Assembly (NCBI GenBank): GCA_021802085.1
Contig: JAKAAZ010000237.1
Location: 1-5,153 of the forward strand
DNA: 5,153 nt
DNA from: Acidobacteriota bacterium
GTDB taxonomy: Bacteria > Acidobacteriota > Terriglobia > Terriglobales > Acidobacteriaceae
Direction of reading: 5' to 3'
Shown: positions 1 to 5,153 of the stretch, piece after piece
Layout of the letters: each line of letters opens with the position of its first letter
Position numbering within the stretch: position 1 is the first letter of the stretch
Translations under genes and position numbers: made by a program
The notes under the pieces: generated by a model
Database searches by the model: none
Told to the model about the DNA's origin: nothing
The model's input: the letters and a program-made list of their open reading frames with translations, nothing else

Positions 1-142
1 TATCAACAGATATAGTCCTGTTAATCGAACATGGCGTGACACTACATTTTGCAAAAATTGACGACCGTATTCAAGAGTATCAATGACTTACAGGCACTCG
101 CCACACTCAAACTGTAGAAGATGAGTCACGGAACTGCGTCAA
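1..142. other. AT-richer left-edge segment, no supported gene
   Basis: No complete gene is supported here. The segment is much poorer in G+C than the rest of the window (about 35% in bases 1-60, about 45% in 61-120, by hand count). The third forward frame is open from base 3 to a TGA at 84-86 and encodes 27 residues ending in FAKIDDRIQEYQ. It could be the tail of a gene entering from the left, but it is too short to identify. A short inverted repeat (AACAG at 5-9, CTGTT at 18-22) is probably chance. The other frames carry frequent stops. If the small ORF at 143-352 is not real, the whole of 1-355 has no supported gene. Confidence 0.5.
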
Positions 143-352
143 ATGAAAACAATCCGGAATGCTATAGCTCACTCATCTCCTGATGCATCGAGGAGACTCG
201 ACGCACTCGCTGGACAGCAATTTGGCATTCCTACGAGGAAGCTGCGCCCTGCATTTTTCCTTATGAGACCTTATCGAGACGATCCCACCCGGACGTATTT
301 CGACAGATATGCCGACGTTCTAGAGGTGGCGGCGACAAACCTTACCGGTTGA
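143..352 (+). CDS. Small hypothetical ORF (69 aa), doubtful
   Basis: I do not recognise this product. The 69-residue frame begins MKTIRNAIAH and ends EVAATNLTG. It is rich in Arg, Asp and Ala and has no signal peptide, membrane segment, Cys-pair or obvious DNA-binding motif. An in-frame stop lies at 122-124, so it cannot extend far upstream. Ahead of the ATG there is no good Shine-Dalgarno sequence; only a weak CGGA about ten bases upstream. Third codon positions show no strong G/C preference, unlike the neighbouring genes. The stop is three bases from the stop of the convergent LolC-type permease gene, leaving no room for a terminator. It may be a real gene in a transferred segment, the remnant of a broken gene, or a chance ORF. 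I lean slightly towards chance or remnant. Confidence 0.27.
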   Translation: MKTIRNAIAHSSPDASRRLDALAGQQFGIPTRKLRPAFFLMRPYRDDPTRTYFDRYADVLEVAATNLTG

Positions 353-355
353 TCC

Positions 356-1609
356 CTATTCATAGCGGAGGGCTTCGGCGGGGAGAATTTTCGCGGCGGA
401 GGAGGATGGGTAGAGTGTCGCCAGCAGCGATACGCCGAGCGCCACCAGCGCCACGATGACGCCGTCCTGCCAGCGCGGGGCAAACGGGAGATAATCGAGC
501 GAGTAGACCTGCGCCGACAGATGAATGAAGCGGTAATGGCCGCCCGCCCAGGCCAGCGTATAGCCGAGCGCCAGCCCGATGGCCGTGCCGAGAATGCCAA
601 TCAGCATGCCCTGGCAGACAAAGATGCGCCGGACCTGCGAGGGCCGCACGCCATACGACATCAGCACGGCAATGTCGCGCGTCTTCTCCATCACCATCAT
701 GGTGAGCGCGATCAGGATGTTCAGGGCCGCCACGCAGACGATCAGGCCAATCACGATGAAGGTGACTACCTGCTCCAGACGCAGGGCGCGAAACAGCTCG
801 CGGTTCTGCTCCATCCAGTTGGTGGTCATAAAGCCCTTGCCGGCGGCCTGTTCAATCTCTTTGCCAATGCGGTCGGCGTGGTACAAATCGTCCACCTTGA
901 AGCTGATGACGGAGACAATGTTCGGCTCGCCAAACAGGTGCCGCACATCCGCCAGCCGCGCCAGCGCGAAGGACGAGTCGTACTGGTAGAAGCCGGAATG
1001 GAAGATTCCGACCACCTTGAATTCCTGATACTTCGGCACCAGACCAAATGGCGTCAACTCGCCCTGCGGACTGGTGACCAGCACGGTGTCGCCAACGCCA
1101 GCGCCAATCTGGTCGGCAAGGTCGGAACCAAGTACGAGCGGAGGAGGCGCGCTGTTTGGGCTGTTCGCGTTCGCTGTGGCGGCTGGGTCGAGCGCCGCTG
1201 CGCTGCCTTCGTGGATGCTGTTCAGCAACGTGCTTACGGTGCGCTCCTCGGTGGGCAGAATGCCTTTGATCAGCGCGCCGCCGGAACGCGCGCCGCGCGA
1301 GATCAACACCTGGCCGTAGAGCGCCGGGGCCGCGGCTGTGACATGCGGCAGTTGTCGTAGCCGGTCCAGCAGGGGTCGCCAGTTCTCAATGCCGTCGCTG
1401 GCCACGCGCATCAGTTCCACCTGCGCCGTCGAGCCCAGCAATTGCCGTTGCAGGTCGCGCCGCATTCCATTCGTAATCGCCAGCGCGAGGATCAGCGAAG
1501 CTACGCCAGCCGCCACGCCCACAATGGAAATTGTCGTAATGACGCCCACGACAGCCTGGCGGCGCTTGGCGCGCAGGTAGCGGCTGGCGATAAAAAGTTC
1601 AAAGCGCAT
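356..1609 (-). CDS. LolC/LolE-type ABC transporter permease (FtsX/MacB fold)
   Basis: This encodes a 417-residue inner-membrane permease of the LolC/LolE family. Such permeases pair with the LolD ATPase to release lipoproteins from the inner membrane to a periplasmic carrier. Residues 1-16 (FELFIASRYLRAKRR) match the family's amphipathic N-terminus. Membrane segment 1 lies at about 20-46 and is followed by the NGM signature. A large periplasmic MacB-like domain covers about 50-275. Three more segments lie at about 280-305, 330-352 and 382-400. The cytoplasmic loop MEKTRDIAVLMSYGV (307-321) is the expected ATPase-coupling helix, and the C-terminus LYPSSSAAKILPAEALRYE is typical of the family. 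Length is normal. Residues 137-157 form an Ala/Asn/Ser/Pro-rich insert in the periplasmic domain. The start is fixed by the family N-terminus and an in-frame stop five codons upstream; no Shine-Dalgarno sequence sits at normal spacing. It lies 133 bp after the propeller gene on the same strand, so co-transcription is possible. No LolD gene follows. A general MacB-like or lipid-export role cannot be excluded. Confidence 0.9.
   Translation of the reverse strand: MRFELFIASRYLRAKRRQAVVGVITTISIVGVAAGVASLILALAITNGMRRDLQRQLLGSTAQVELMRVASDGIENWRPLLDRLRQLPHVTAAAPALYGQVLISRGARSGGALIKGILPTEERTVSTLLNSIHEGSAAALDPAATANANSPNSAPPPLVLGSDLADQIGAGVGDTVLVTSPQGELTPFGLVPKYQEFKVVGIFHSGFYQYDSSFALARLADVRHLFGEPNIVSVISFKVDDLYHADRIGKEIEQAAGKGFMTTNWMEQNRELFRALRLEQVVTFIVIGLIVCVAALNILIALTMMVMEKTRDIAVLMSYGVRPSQVRRIFVCQGMLIGILGTAIGLALGYTLAWAGGHYRFIHLSAQVYSLDYLPFAPRWQDGVIVALVALGVSLLATLYPSSSAAKILPAEALRYE
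1139..1201 (-). other. Low-complexity insert in LolC periplasmic domain
   Basis: Residues 137-157 of the permease are almost entirely Ala, Asn, Ser, Pro and Thr (for example ATANANSPNSAPPP). They lie between a helix containing LLNSIHEG and the well-conserved LVLGSDLADQIG strand/helix. It looks like a flexible linker or lineage-specific loop insertion exposed on the periplasmic side. The flanking family motifs are intact on both sides, so it is not a frameshift. Confidence 0.55.
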
Positions 1610-1624
1610 AGGATGGTTCGCTCA
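1598..1624 (-). promoter_or_regulatory. Possible 8-codon upstream ORF overlapping the lolC-like start
   Basis: An ATG at 1624-1622 on the minus strand opens an 8-codon frame (MSEPSYAL) whose TGA at 1600-1598 lies just inside the permease gene, overlapping its start in another frame. The purine-rich GGTGAAGG stands immediately before this upstream ATG, whereas the permease ATG has no such sequence at proper spacing. Coupled translation, with ribosomes ending at the TGA and re-initiating at the nearby permease ATG, would explain this. The frame is also open further upstream for about 23 codons after a TAG, without an earlier ATG. Chance is a fair alternative. Confidence 0.25.
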
Positions 1625-1679
1625 TGCCTTCACCCAGTTCTTCGATCAGTATCGCAGTTACTGTAATGCGGACATTGTT

Positions 1680-1715
1680 CTCATCCCACCCTAGCTACGC
1701 CGAGGTGGGCACCCA
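1680..1715. repeat. Intergenic palindromic element (CCCACC ... GGTGGGCACCC)
   Basis: In the gap between the propeller gene and the permease, CCCACC at 1685-1690 is the exact reverse complement of GGTGGG at 1704-1709, with a 13-base loop containing the palindrome TAGCTA. A second, competing palindrome, TGGG-CA-CCCA, occupies 1706-1715. The combined layout, ATCCCACCC on one side and GGTGGGCACCC on the other with a variable centre, resembles short dispersed intergenic palindromes that I recall from Acidobacteriota genomes. Only one copy is visible here, so its repetitive nature is inference. There is no T-run after either arm, so it is not a standard intrinsic terminator. Confidence 0.45.
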
Positions 1716-1720
1716 TGACG

Positions 1721-1737
1721 TTCCACTATCGATGGAA
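1721..1737. other. Short hairpin just after the propeller gene stop
   Basis: TTCCA at 1721-1725 and TGGAA at 1733-1737 form a 5-bp perfect stem with a 7-base loop. It lies five bases beyond the propeller gene's stop codon in its direction of transcription. It could stabilise the mRNA 3' end or cause pausing. No U-tract follows in the minus-strand direction, so a terminator is not supported, and read-through into the permease gene is plausible. Confidence 0.25.
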
Positions 1738-1742
1738 ATGCT

Positions 1743-4040
1743 CTACTGGACGATCGTTTTCGCGGTGGCCGCATTGCCGGCGCGATTCAACACACGCACC
1801 GACAGAACATGTTGTTGCGGCGCGGTGGGCTGTACCGCCGTCGGCACATCGTCACCCGCTGTCGCTTTGGGCAGCGGCACCGTGAAGTCGTAATGTTCCT
1901 GGAGAGAATCGCTCAGCTTGCCCGCCGGCTCCACATATTGCCACGGCCCGGCATCCACGGAGTAGTAGGCGCGCGAAATTGCGGAGAGCGTGTCCTGGGC
2001 ATCGAAAACCACATGGATCGCCGCCGCAGACGATGACACCAGCTTCGCCTGTAACTGGGAGAGCGCAGGCGGCATGGTGTCCAGCAGAAAATGGTCGCTA
2101 TCCATGAAGCCGGTCAACGCATTCCCGGACAGATGCGAAGGCGCATCGCTGGCGACAACGCGCAGCGTGTAGTAGCCGTCCGGAATGCGATTCAGGTCGA
2201 AAGAAAGATAGGTTTCGTCGACGTCCTTCTGGAGCAATTGCCAGTTGGCTTCCCCATCGCCGCGATAGTAGACCGAGTAACTGAGATGGTCGCTATTAGA
2301 GTCGTGCGCCTTCCATCGGACTGTTGCCCAGGTGGAGGCGCGCACCGCTGTCAGCGGCTCGGAGCTTTGCTGTACGTCATACACGACTCCGTCGGTCGTC
2401 TCCGCCGGGAAATTGATCTGCACTGTTTTGAGCTGGGCTTCCTGGTTGAGGCCGGCGACCACGCGGGCATGCATTTCCACCACGATGTCATCCACCACGG
2501 GAGCAACATTCTGGGGCAAATAATAAAAGCCGACCTCGCGCAGGGATGCCCCGGCGTTGAGCACCGCTTTCCATTGCAGGAAGCGCGCTTGCGGAAATTT
2601 CGCGGCTTCGGCGCCCGGCGTCACCGGCAGCCAGTCGCTCCAGCCTTCGGTCGGCTGCTCGATATTGCCCACGCGCGCGAACAGTTCGAAGCGGCCTGTG
2701 CCGCGCACCTCGGCGCGTCCCCATTGGGAACTGAATCTTGCATCCCCGACGGGGCTGATATAAGTGGAATTCCCGCCGGCGCCCGCGCTGCTTGCCGCCA
2801 GCCGGTACAGTTTGCCGGTGTTGCTGGTGGCAACGTACAAGGTGTTTCCCGCCAGGGTAAATGCGGTGGTCTCCAGGGCCTCCAGATGCGCCAGGTCCGC
2901 ATAGGTGCCGTCCGTGGAAATCCGGTAGAGATGGCCTTGATTGCCGCTGCCGGCCAGCAGCCCGCTCTGGCCGTTGTTTTCGCTTTGTTGCCATGCCAGC
3001 GCGTACACCACATCGTGCGCGGAGGACCAAAGTTGGCGTGGCGCGCCATCGGGCGCAATCTGATAAATAATCGTGCCCTTGGGAACCAGGGTGCTGTCAT
3101 TGGAAGATGCAATCGAACCGGGCAGCAGAATCGTGATGGTTGCGGTCATTGTCGGGCTGCTATGAACGTTGAGCGGCGGCAGGTTGGATCGGACCTTGTC
3201 GCCCAGAGAGGCGACATACAGGTTGCCGCCGGGATCCAACGCCATGGCGGAAATCTCTTGTTTTGGCGACTCGAACAGTACGAAGCCCTTGCCATTTGGG
3301 CTGATGCGGTAGACCAGACCGCGGCCGTCGGTGCCGGCGTAGAGCGTGCCGTCTTTTGCGAAGAGAAGGCAGCGCATATGTTGCTCGGTGCTGGAAAAGA
3401 ATTTCTCGGGCGCAGCAGCAGGCTGCTTCAGGTTTACGCGATAAATTGCCGCCGGACCTCCAGTAGCGACGTACATCCGGCCCGCGGCGTCGAATGCCAA
3501 ATCCCAAATATAGAATGGCTTGGGATCGAGCGCGCTGGAGTCGAACACCACCTGGGCAGCCGCTGCGTTCTTTTCGGTTGGCGCATGGCCCGGCTTGTAC
3601 ACCGGGTGCGGCGCATTGTCGATCGTCACCTCGGGGCCATTCGGATCGATGCGGTACACTTTGCCATTCGGCAGCGTGGCGGCGTACAACATGCCATCCG
3701 GCCCGATACGCACCACCTGCACGGAGACATCCTTGGTCTCCAGCAGCCTGGTCATTTTTCCGTCGGGAGCGACCTTCAGCACCATGGCGGGCGAGCCAGT
3801 CCCCAGATATGCGTTGCCGCGCGCGTCCACCGCGACCGACCACACAGCCGCGGCGGGCGTGGTCAATACCTCCGTGGCCACCGGCGAGCTTGCCAGTCTG
3901 CCGTCGCTCAGGATGGCGACGCCGTGCGGCGCGCCCTTCTCAAAGCTGTCGAAGCTCGACTGTTGCCAGAGTTGCGTGCCCTGGGCCTGCGCGAAAAAAG
4001 AAATGGAAAAAAGAAGGAATCCAAAAAGAGCGGTCCGCAT
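1743..4040 (-). CDS. Secreted beta-propeller protein with C-terminal beta-sandwich domains
   Basis: The chosen start gives 765 residues. The first 19 are a clear Sec signal peptide: MRTALF, a Phe/Leu-rich core, and an AQA cleavage site before QG. About seven propeller-like repeats follow, near residues 66, 107, 178, 222, 263, 345 and 391. Each has the pattern hydrophobic-x-G-x-LYxATxxxGxVYRIxPxG, as in NHL/WD40-like or SMP-30-type propellers. Residues 282-321 are a Ser/Thr/Pro-rich insert between two repeats. Residues 430-510 form a sandwich-like module with SQWGRAEVRG, WSDWLPVTPG and ARFLQWKAVL. Residues 520-645 resemble a fibronectin-III/Ig-like domain (STWATVRWKAHDSNSDHLSYSVYYR), and a further Ig-like stretch covers 650-765. 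No catalytic motif, lipobox or membrane anchor is seen, so a soluble periplasmic or extracellular binding role is likely. Function is unknown. The open frame extends 42 codons upstream to 4166, but only this ATG starts at a signal peptide. It shares strand with the LolC-type permease downstream. Confidence 0.85.
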   Translation of the reverse strand: MRTALFGFLLFSISFFAQAQGTQLWQQSSFDSFEKGAPHGVAILSDGRLASSPVATEVLTTPAAAVWSVAVDARGNAYLGTGSPAMVLKVAPDGKMTRLLETKDVSVQVVRIGPDGMLYAATLPNGKVYRIDPNGPEVTIDNAPHPVYKPGHAPTEKNAAAAQVVFDSSALDPKPFYIWDLAFDAAGRMYVATGGPAAIYRVNLKQPAAAPEKFFSSTEQHMRCLLFAKDGTLYAGTDGRGLVYRISPNGKGFVLFESPKQEISAMALDPGGNLYVASLGDKVRSNLPPLNVHSSPTMTATITILLPGSIASSNDSTLVPKGTIIYQIAPDGAPRQLWSSAHDVVYALAWQQSENNGQSGLLAGSGNQGHLYRISTDGTYADLAHLEALETTAFTLAGNTLYVATSNTGKLYRLAASSAGAGGNSTYISPVGDARFSSQWGRAEVRGTGRFELFARVGNIEQPTEGWSDWLPVTPGAEAAKFPQARFLQWKAVLNAGASLREVGFYYLPQNVAPVVDDIVVEMHARVVAGLNQEAQLKTVQINFPAETTDGVVYDVQQSSEPLTAVRASTWATVRWKAHDSNSDHLSYSVYYRGDGEANWQLLQKDVDETYLSFDLNRIPDGYYTLRVVASDAPSHLSGNALTGFMDSDHFLLDTMPPALSQLQAKLVSSSAAAIHVVFDAQDTLSAISRAYYSVDAGPWQYVEPAGKLSDSLQEHYDFTVPLPKATAGDDVPTAVQPTAPQQHVLSVRVLNRAGNAATAKTIVQ
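3078..3197 (-). other. Irregular insert in the beta-propeller (residues 282-321)
   Basis: Between the repeat ending LYVASLGD and the strand GTIIYQIAPDG lie about 40 residues rich in Ser, Thr, Pro and Leu (including TMTATITILLPG and ASSNDSTLVP). They break the roughly 40-residue blade spacing. The reading frame and the flanking repeats are intact, so this is probably an extended loop protruding from one blade rather than damage. Confidence 0.5.
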
Positions 4041-4178
4041 ACTATTTCTGAGTGTACCGAAAGCAACGGCTCGCAGCGCATTTCCGCGTGAAAGATGAAA
4101 TGACGGAATGGCGGCGTGCGGCAATCGGCGCGCGCATCGAGCCGTCCAGTAAACTCGGATGAGCAACGCCTTCGTTTC
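4041..4178. promoter_or_regulatory. Divergent intergenic region between propeller and antiporter genes
   Basis: This 138-bp region must carry the promoters for both divergent genes. For the propeller gene, the minus strand has TACACT (plus-strand AGTGTA at 4051-4056) ten bases before the ATG, a fair -10-like hexamer that would give an almost leaderless mRNA; no convincing -35 box precedes it. For the antiporter, TAAACT at 4150-4155 is -10-like, again without a good -35. Neither gene has a strong Shine-Dalgarno sequence. I see no clear operator dyad or riboswitch. Confidence 0.35.
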
Positions 4179-4182
4179 ATGA
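4159..4182 (+). promoter_or_regulatory. Possible 7-codon upstream ORF coupled to the antiporter start
   Basis: ATG at 4159-4161 opens a 7-codon frame (MSNAFVS). Its TGA at 4180-4182 overlaps the antiporter ATG at 4179-4181 in the classic ATGA arrangement. The antiporter start lacks a close Shine-Dalgarno sequence; the purine-rich GGATGAG lies about 15 bases before it, at the start of the mini-ORF. Termination-reinitiation coupling is conceivable, but such a short frame can easily occur by chance. Confidence 0.22.
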
Positions 4183-5153
4183 CGATACTCCAGCTGATTA
4201 GCGTTCTGGTGGCCATCGCAGCCCTGTTCGGCTGGATCAGCGCTCGCTGGCTGAAACTACCCACCACCATCGGCACCATGTTCCTGACCGTGGTCTGCTC
4301 GCTGTTTCTGGTGAGTATCGGCGAGTATGCGGCGGGTCTGCGACCCTGGGCTATCGGCATGGTCCGGCAGATCGACTTTGAACGGCTGATCCTGCATGGA
4401 ATGCTGCCGCTGCTGCTGTTCGCGGGCGCATTCCTGCTGGACTTCAAGGCGCTTGTCCGCGAGAAGCTGACCGTAGCGTCGCTCGCCATTGCCGGCACTC
4501 TGGTTTCCACCTTCGCGGTTGCGGCCTTGATGCGGTGGACGCTGCCGCTGGTGGGCATCCATGCACCGTGGCTGCAATGCATGTTGTTCGGCGCATTGAT
4601 TTCACCCACCGACCCGATCGCGGTGATGGAAATGCTCCGCCGCGTGGGCGTGTCCAATCACGTGGAGGCACAATTGGCGGGCGAATCTCTGTTCAACGAT
4701 GGCATTGGCGTTGTAATTTTCGTGACTCTGCTCGGCGTGTCGCATGGGGCCGCTCCGACTGTGTCGCACATACTAGTGACGTTGCTGCTGAGCGTTGGCG
4801 GCGGGCTGGCGCTGGGAATTTTCCTGGCATGGATCGCGTACACGCTGATGCGGCGGGTGGACGCCTTCCAGGTCGACGTACTGCTGACGCTTTCGCTTGC
4901 CCTGGGCGGCTATGCGCTGGCCGAGATATTGCACCTTTCCGGCCCGCTGGAGGCGGTCGCGGCGGCCATCGCGCTGCGGGGATTCCATGTGCATCGTCCC
5001 GCCGAGCTGATCGCGCATGAAAGGATGGAAGAGTTCTGGAAGATGGTCGATGAGGTGCAGAACGGCGTCCTCTTCGTGCTGCTCGGTCTGGAGGTGCTGG
5101 CCATTCCGTTTCATTGGCCATTGCTGGGATCGGGCGTGACGGCGATTGTCGCC
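4179..5153 (+). CDS. CPA1-family Na+/H+ antiporter (NhaP/YjcE-like), 3' end missing
   Basis: This gene is cut by the right edge; 325 codons are present without a stop. It encodes a polytopic inner-membrane antiporter that exchanges protons for Na+ (or K+), serving pH and salt homeostasis. Membrane segments are visible at about 4-22, 27-46, 72-90, 98-122, 130-150, 170-188, 196-222, 230-252, 254-268 and 294-310. The family signatures are present: ALISPTDPIAVM (139-150), with the cation-pathway T144-D145-P146, and AGESLFNDGIGVVIF (167-181), with the ion-binding N173-D174 pair. GPLEAVAAAIALRG (255-268) and the EFWKMVDEVQNGVLFVLLGLEVL region (285-307) are also typical. The ATG at 4179 puts the first membrane helix at residue 4, as expected, and no better upstream start exists. 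It is transcribed divergently from the propeller gene. Family members usually have about 400-550 residues, so roughly 100 or more are missing. Family assignment is firm; the ion preference is not readable. Confidence 0.93.
   Translation, partial: MTILQLISVLVAIAALFGWISARWLKLPTTIGTMFLTVVCSLFLVSIGEYAAGLRPWAIGMVRQIDFERLILHGMLPLLLFAGAFLLDFKALVREKLTVASLAIAGTLVSTFAVAALMRWTLPLVGIHAPWLQCMLFGALISPTDPIAVMEMLRRVGVSNHVEAQLAGESLFNDGIGVVIFVTLLGVSHGAAPTVSHILVTLLLSVGGGLALGIFLAWIAYTLMRRVDAFQVDVLLTLSLALGGYALAEILHLSGPLEAVAAAIALRGFHVHRPAELIAHERMEEFWKMVDEVQNGVLFVLLGLEVLAIPFHWPLLGSGVTAIVA

Noticed and set aside
259..279. Tandem-like repeat CCTTATGAGA / CCTTATCGAGA
   Set aside because: Two imperfect copies of about ten bases are within chance expectation and have no flanking structure.
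521..1360. A 279-codon open frame on the plus strand opposite the permease gene
   Set aside because: It is antisense to a strongly supported LolC-type permease. The translation has His/Arg/Asp-rich low-information composition and no family motif.
1721..1737. Intrinsic terminator after the propeller gene
   Set aside because: The stem is only 5 bp and no U-tract follows in the transcribed direction. It is listed only as a hairpin of unknown role.
2091..4091. A 666-codon open frame on the plus strand opposite the propeller gene
   Set aside because: It is antisense to a gene with a clear signal peptide, regular propeller repeats and recognisable domains. Its own translation is rich in Arg, His, Gly and Cys without domain patterns, as expected for a shadow frame in GC-rich DNA.
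4041..4166. A 42-residue N-terminal extension of the propeller protein (alternative start at 4166)
   Set aside because: The extension is Arg-rich with no conserved pattern, fills the divergent promoter region and would bury the signal peptide internally. The ATG at 4040 starts directly at a typical signal peptide.
3908..4657. A 249-codon minus-strand frame over the intergenic region and the antiporter start
   Set aside because: It overlaps the antiporter's conserved TDP-containing region in antisense and the propeller start in another frame. It has Ser/Arg-rich shadow composition.
4693..5121. Several minus-strand and offset frames opposite the antiporter's distal part
   Set aside because: All are antisense or out-of-frame to the antiporter, whose signature motifs continue to the window edge. 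Their translations are Arg/Ala/Pro-rich and lack motifs.
1..5153. CRISPR array, tRNA/rRNA genes, complete insertion sequence or phage att site
   Set aside because: No regularly spaced repeats, no recognisable RNA-gene sequence and no transposase or integrase coding region with terminal repeats could be seen on either strand.

Overview
The window looks like chromosomal DNA from a GC-rich, diderm (Gram-negative type) bacterium. An Acidobacteriota member is my best guess. Three things point that way: the secreted beta-propeller protein has a layout I associate with that phylum, it sits beside a LolC-type permease, and an intergenic palindrome is built from the words CCCACC and GGTGGGCACCC, which I recall from acidobacterial genomes. 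The taxonomic call is inference; no marker gene is present.

Layout from left to right. Bases 1-355 are compositionally different from the rest (about 47% G+C by hand count over 1-360, falling to about 35% in the first 60 bases, against roughly 60% or more beyond) and hold only one doubtful small ORF (143-352, +). Next come two genes on the minus strand, read right to left: a large secreted multi-domain beta-propeller protein (1743-4040) and, 133 bp downstream of it, a LolC/LolE-type ABC permease (356-1609). The 133-bp gap contains two short hairpins, one of which resembles a dispersed palindromic repeat. A 138-bp divergent intergenic region (4041-4178) separates these from a CPA1-family Na+/H+ antiporter on the plus strand, which starts at 4179 and runs off the right edge as an incomplete gene of 325 codons.

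Functionally, the permease would work in the inner membrane with a LolD-type ATPase in lipoprotein release or a related export. The propeller protein is exported by a signal peptide and probably acts in the periplasm or outside the cell. The antiporter is an inner-membrane ion/pH homeostasis protein with its own transcription direction. No ATPase gene for the permease is visible, and the base composition changes right at the permease stop codon, so the left edge may be a rearrangement, insertion or assembly junction. I found no RNA gene, CRISPR array, complete mobile element or obvious new multi-gene system. The most interesting points are the compositional break, the palindromic intergenic element and the uncharacterised secreted propeller/sandwich protein.
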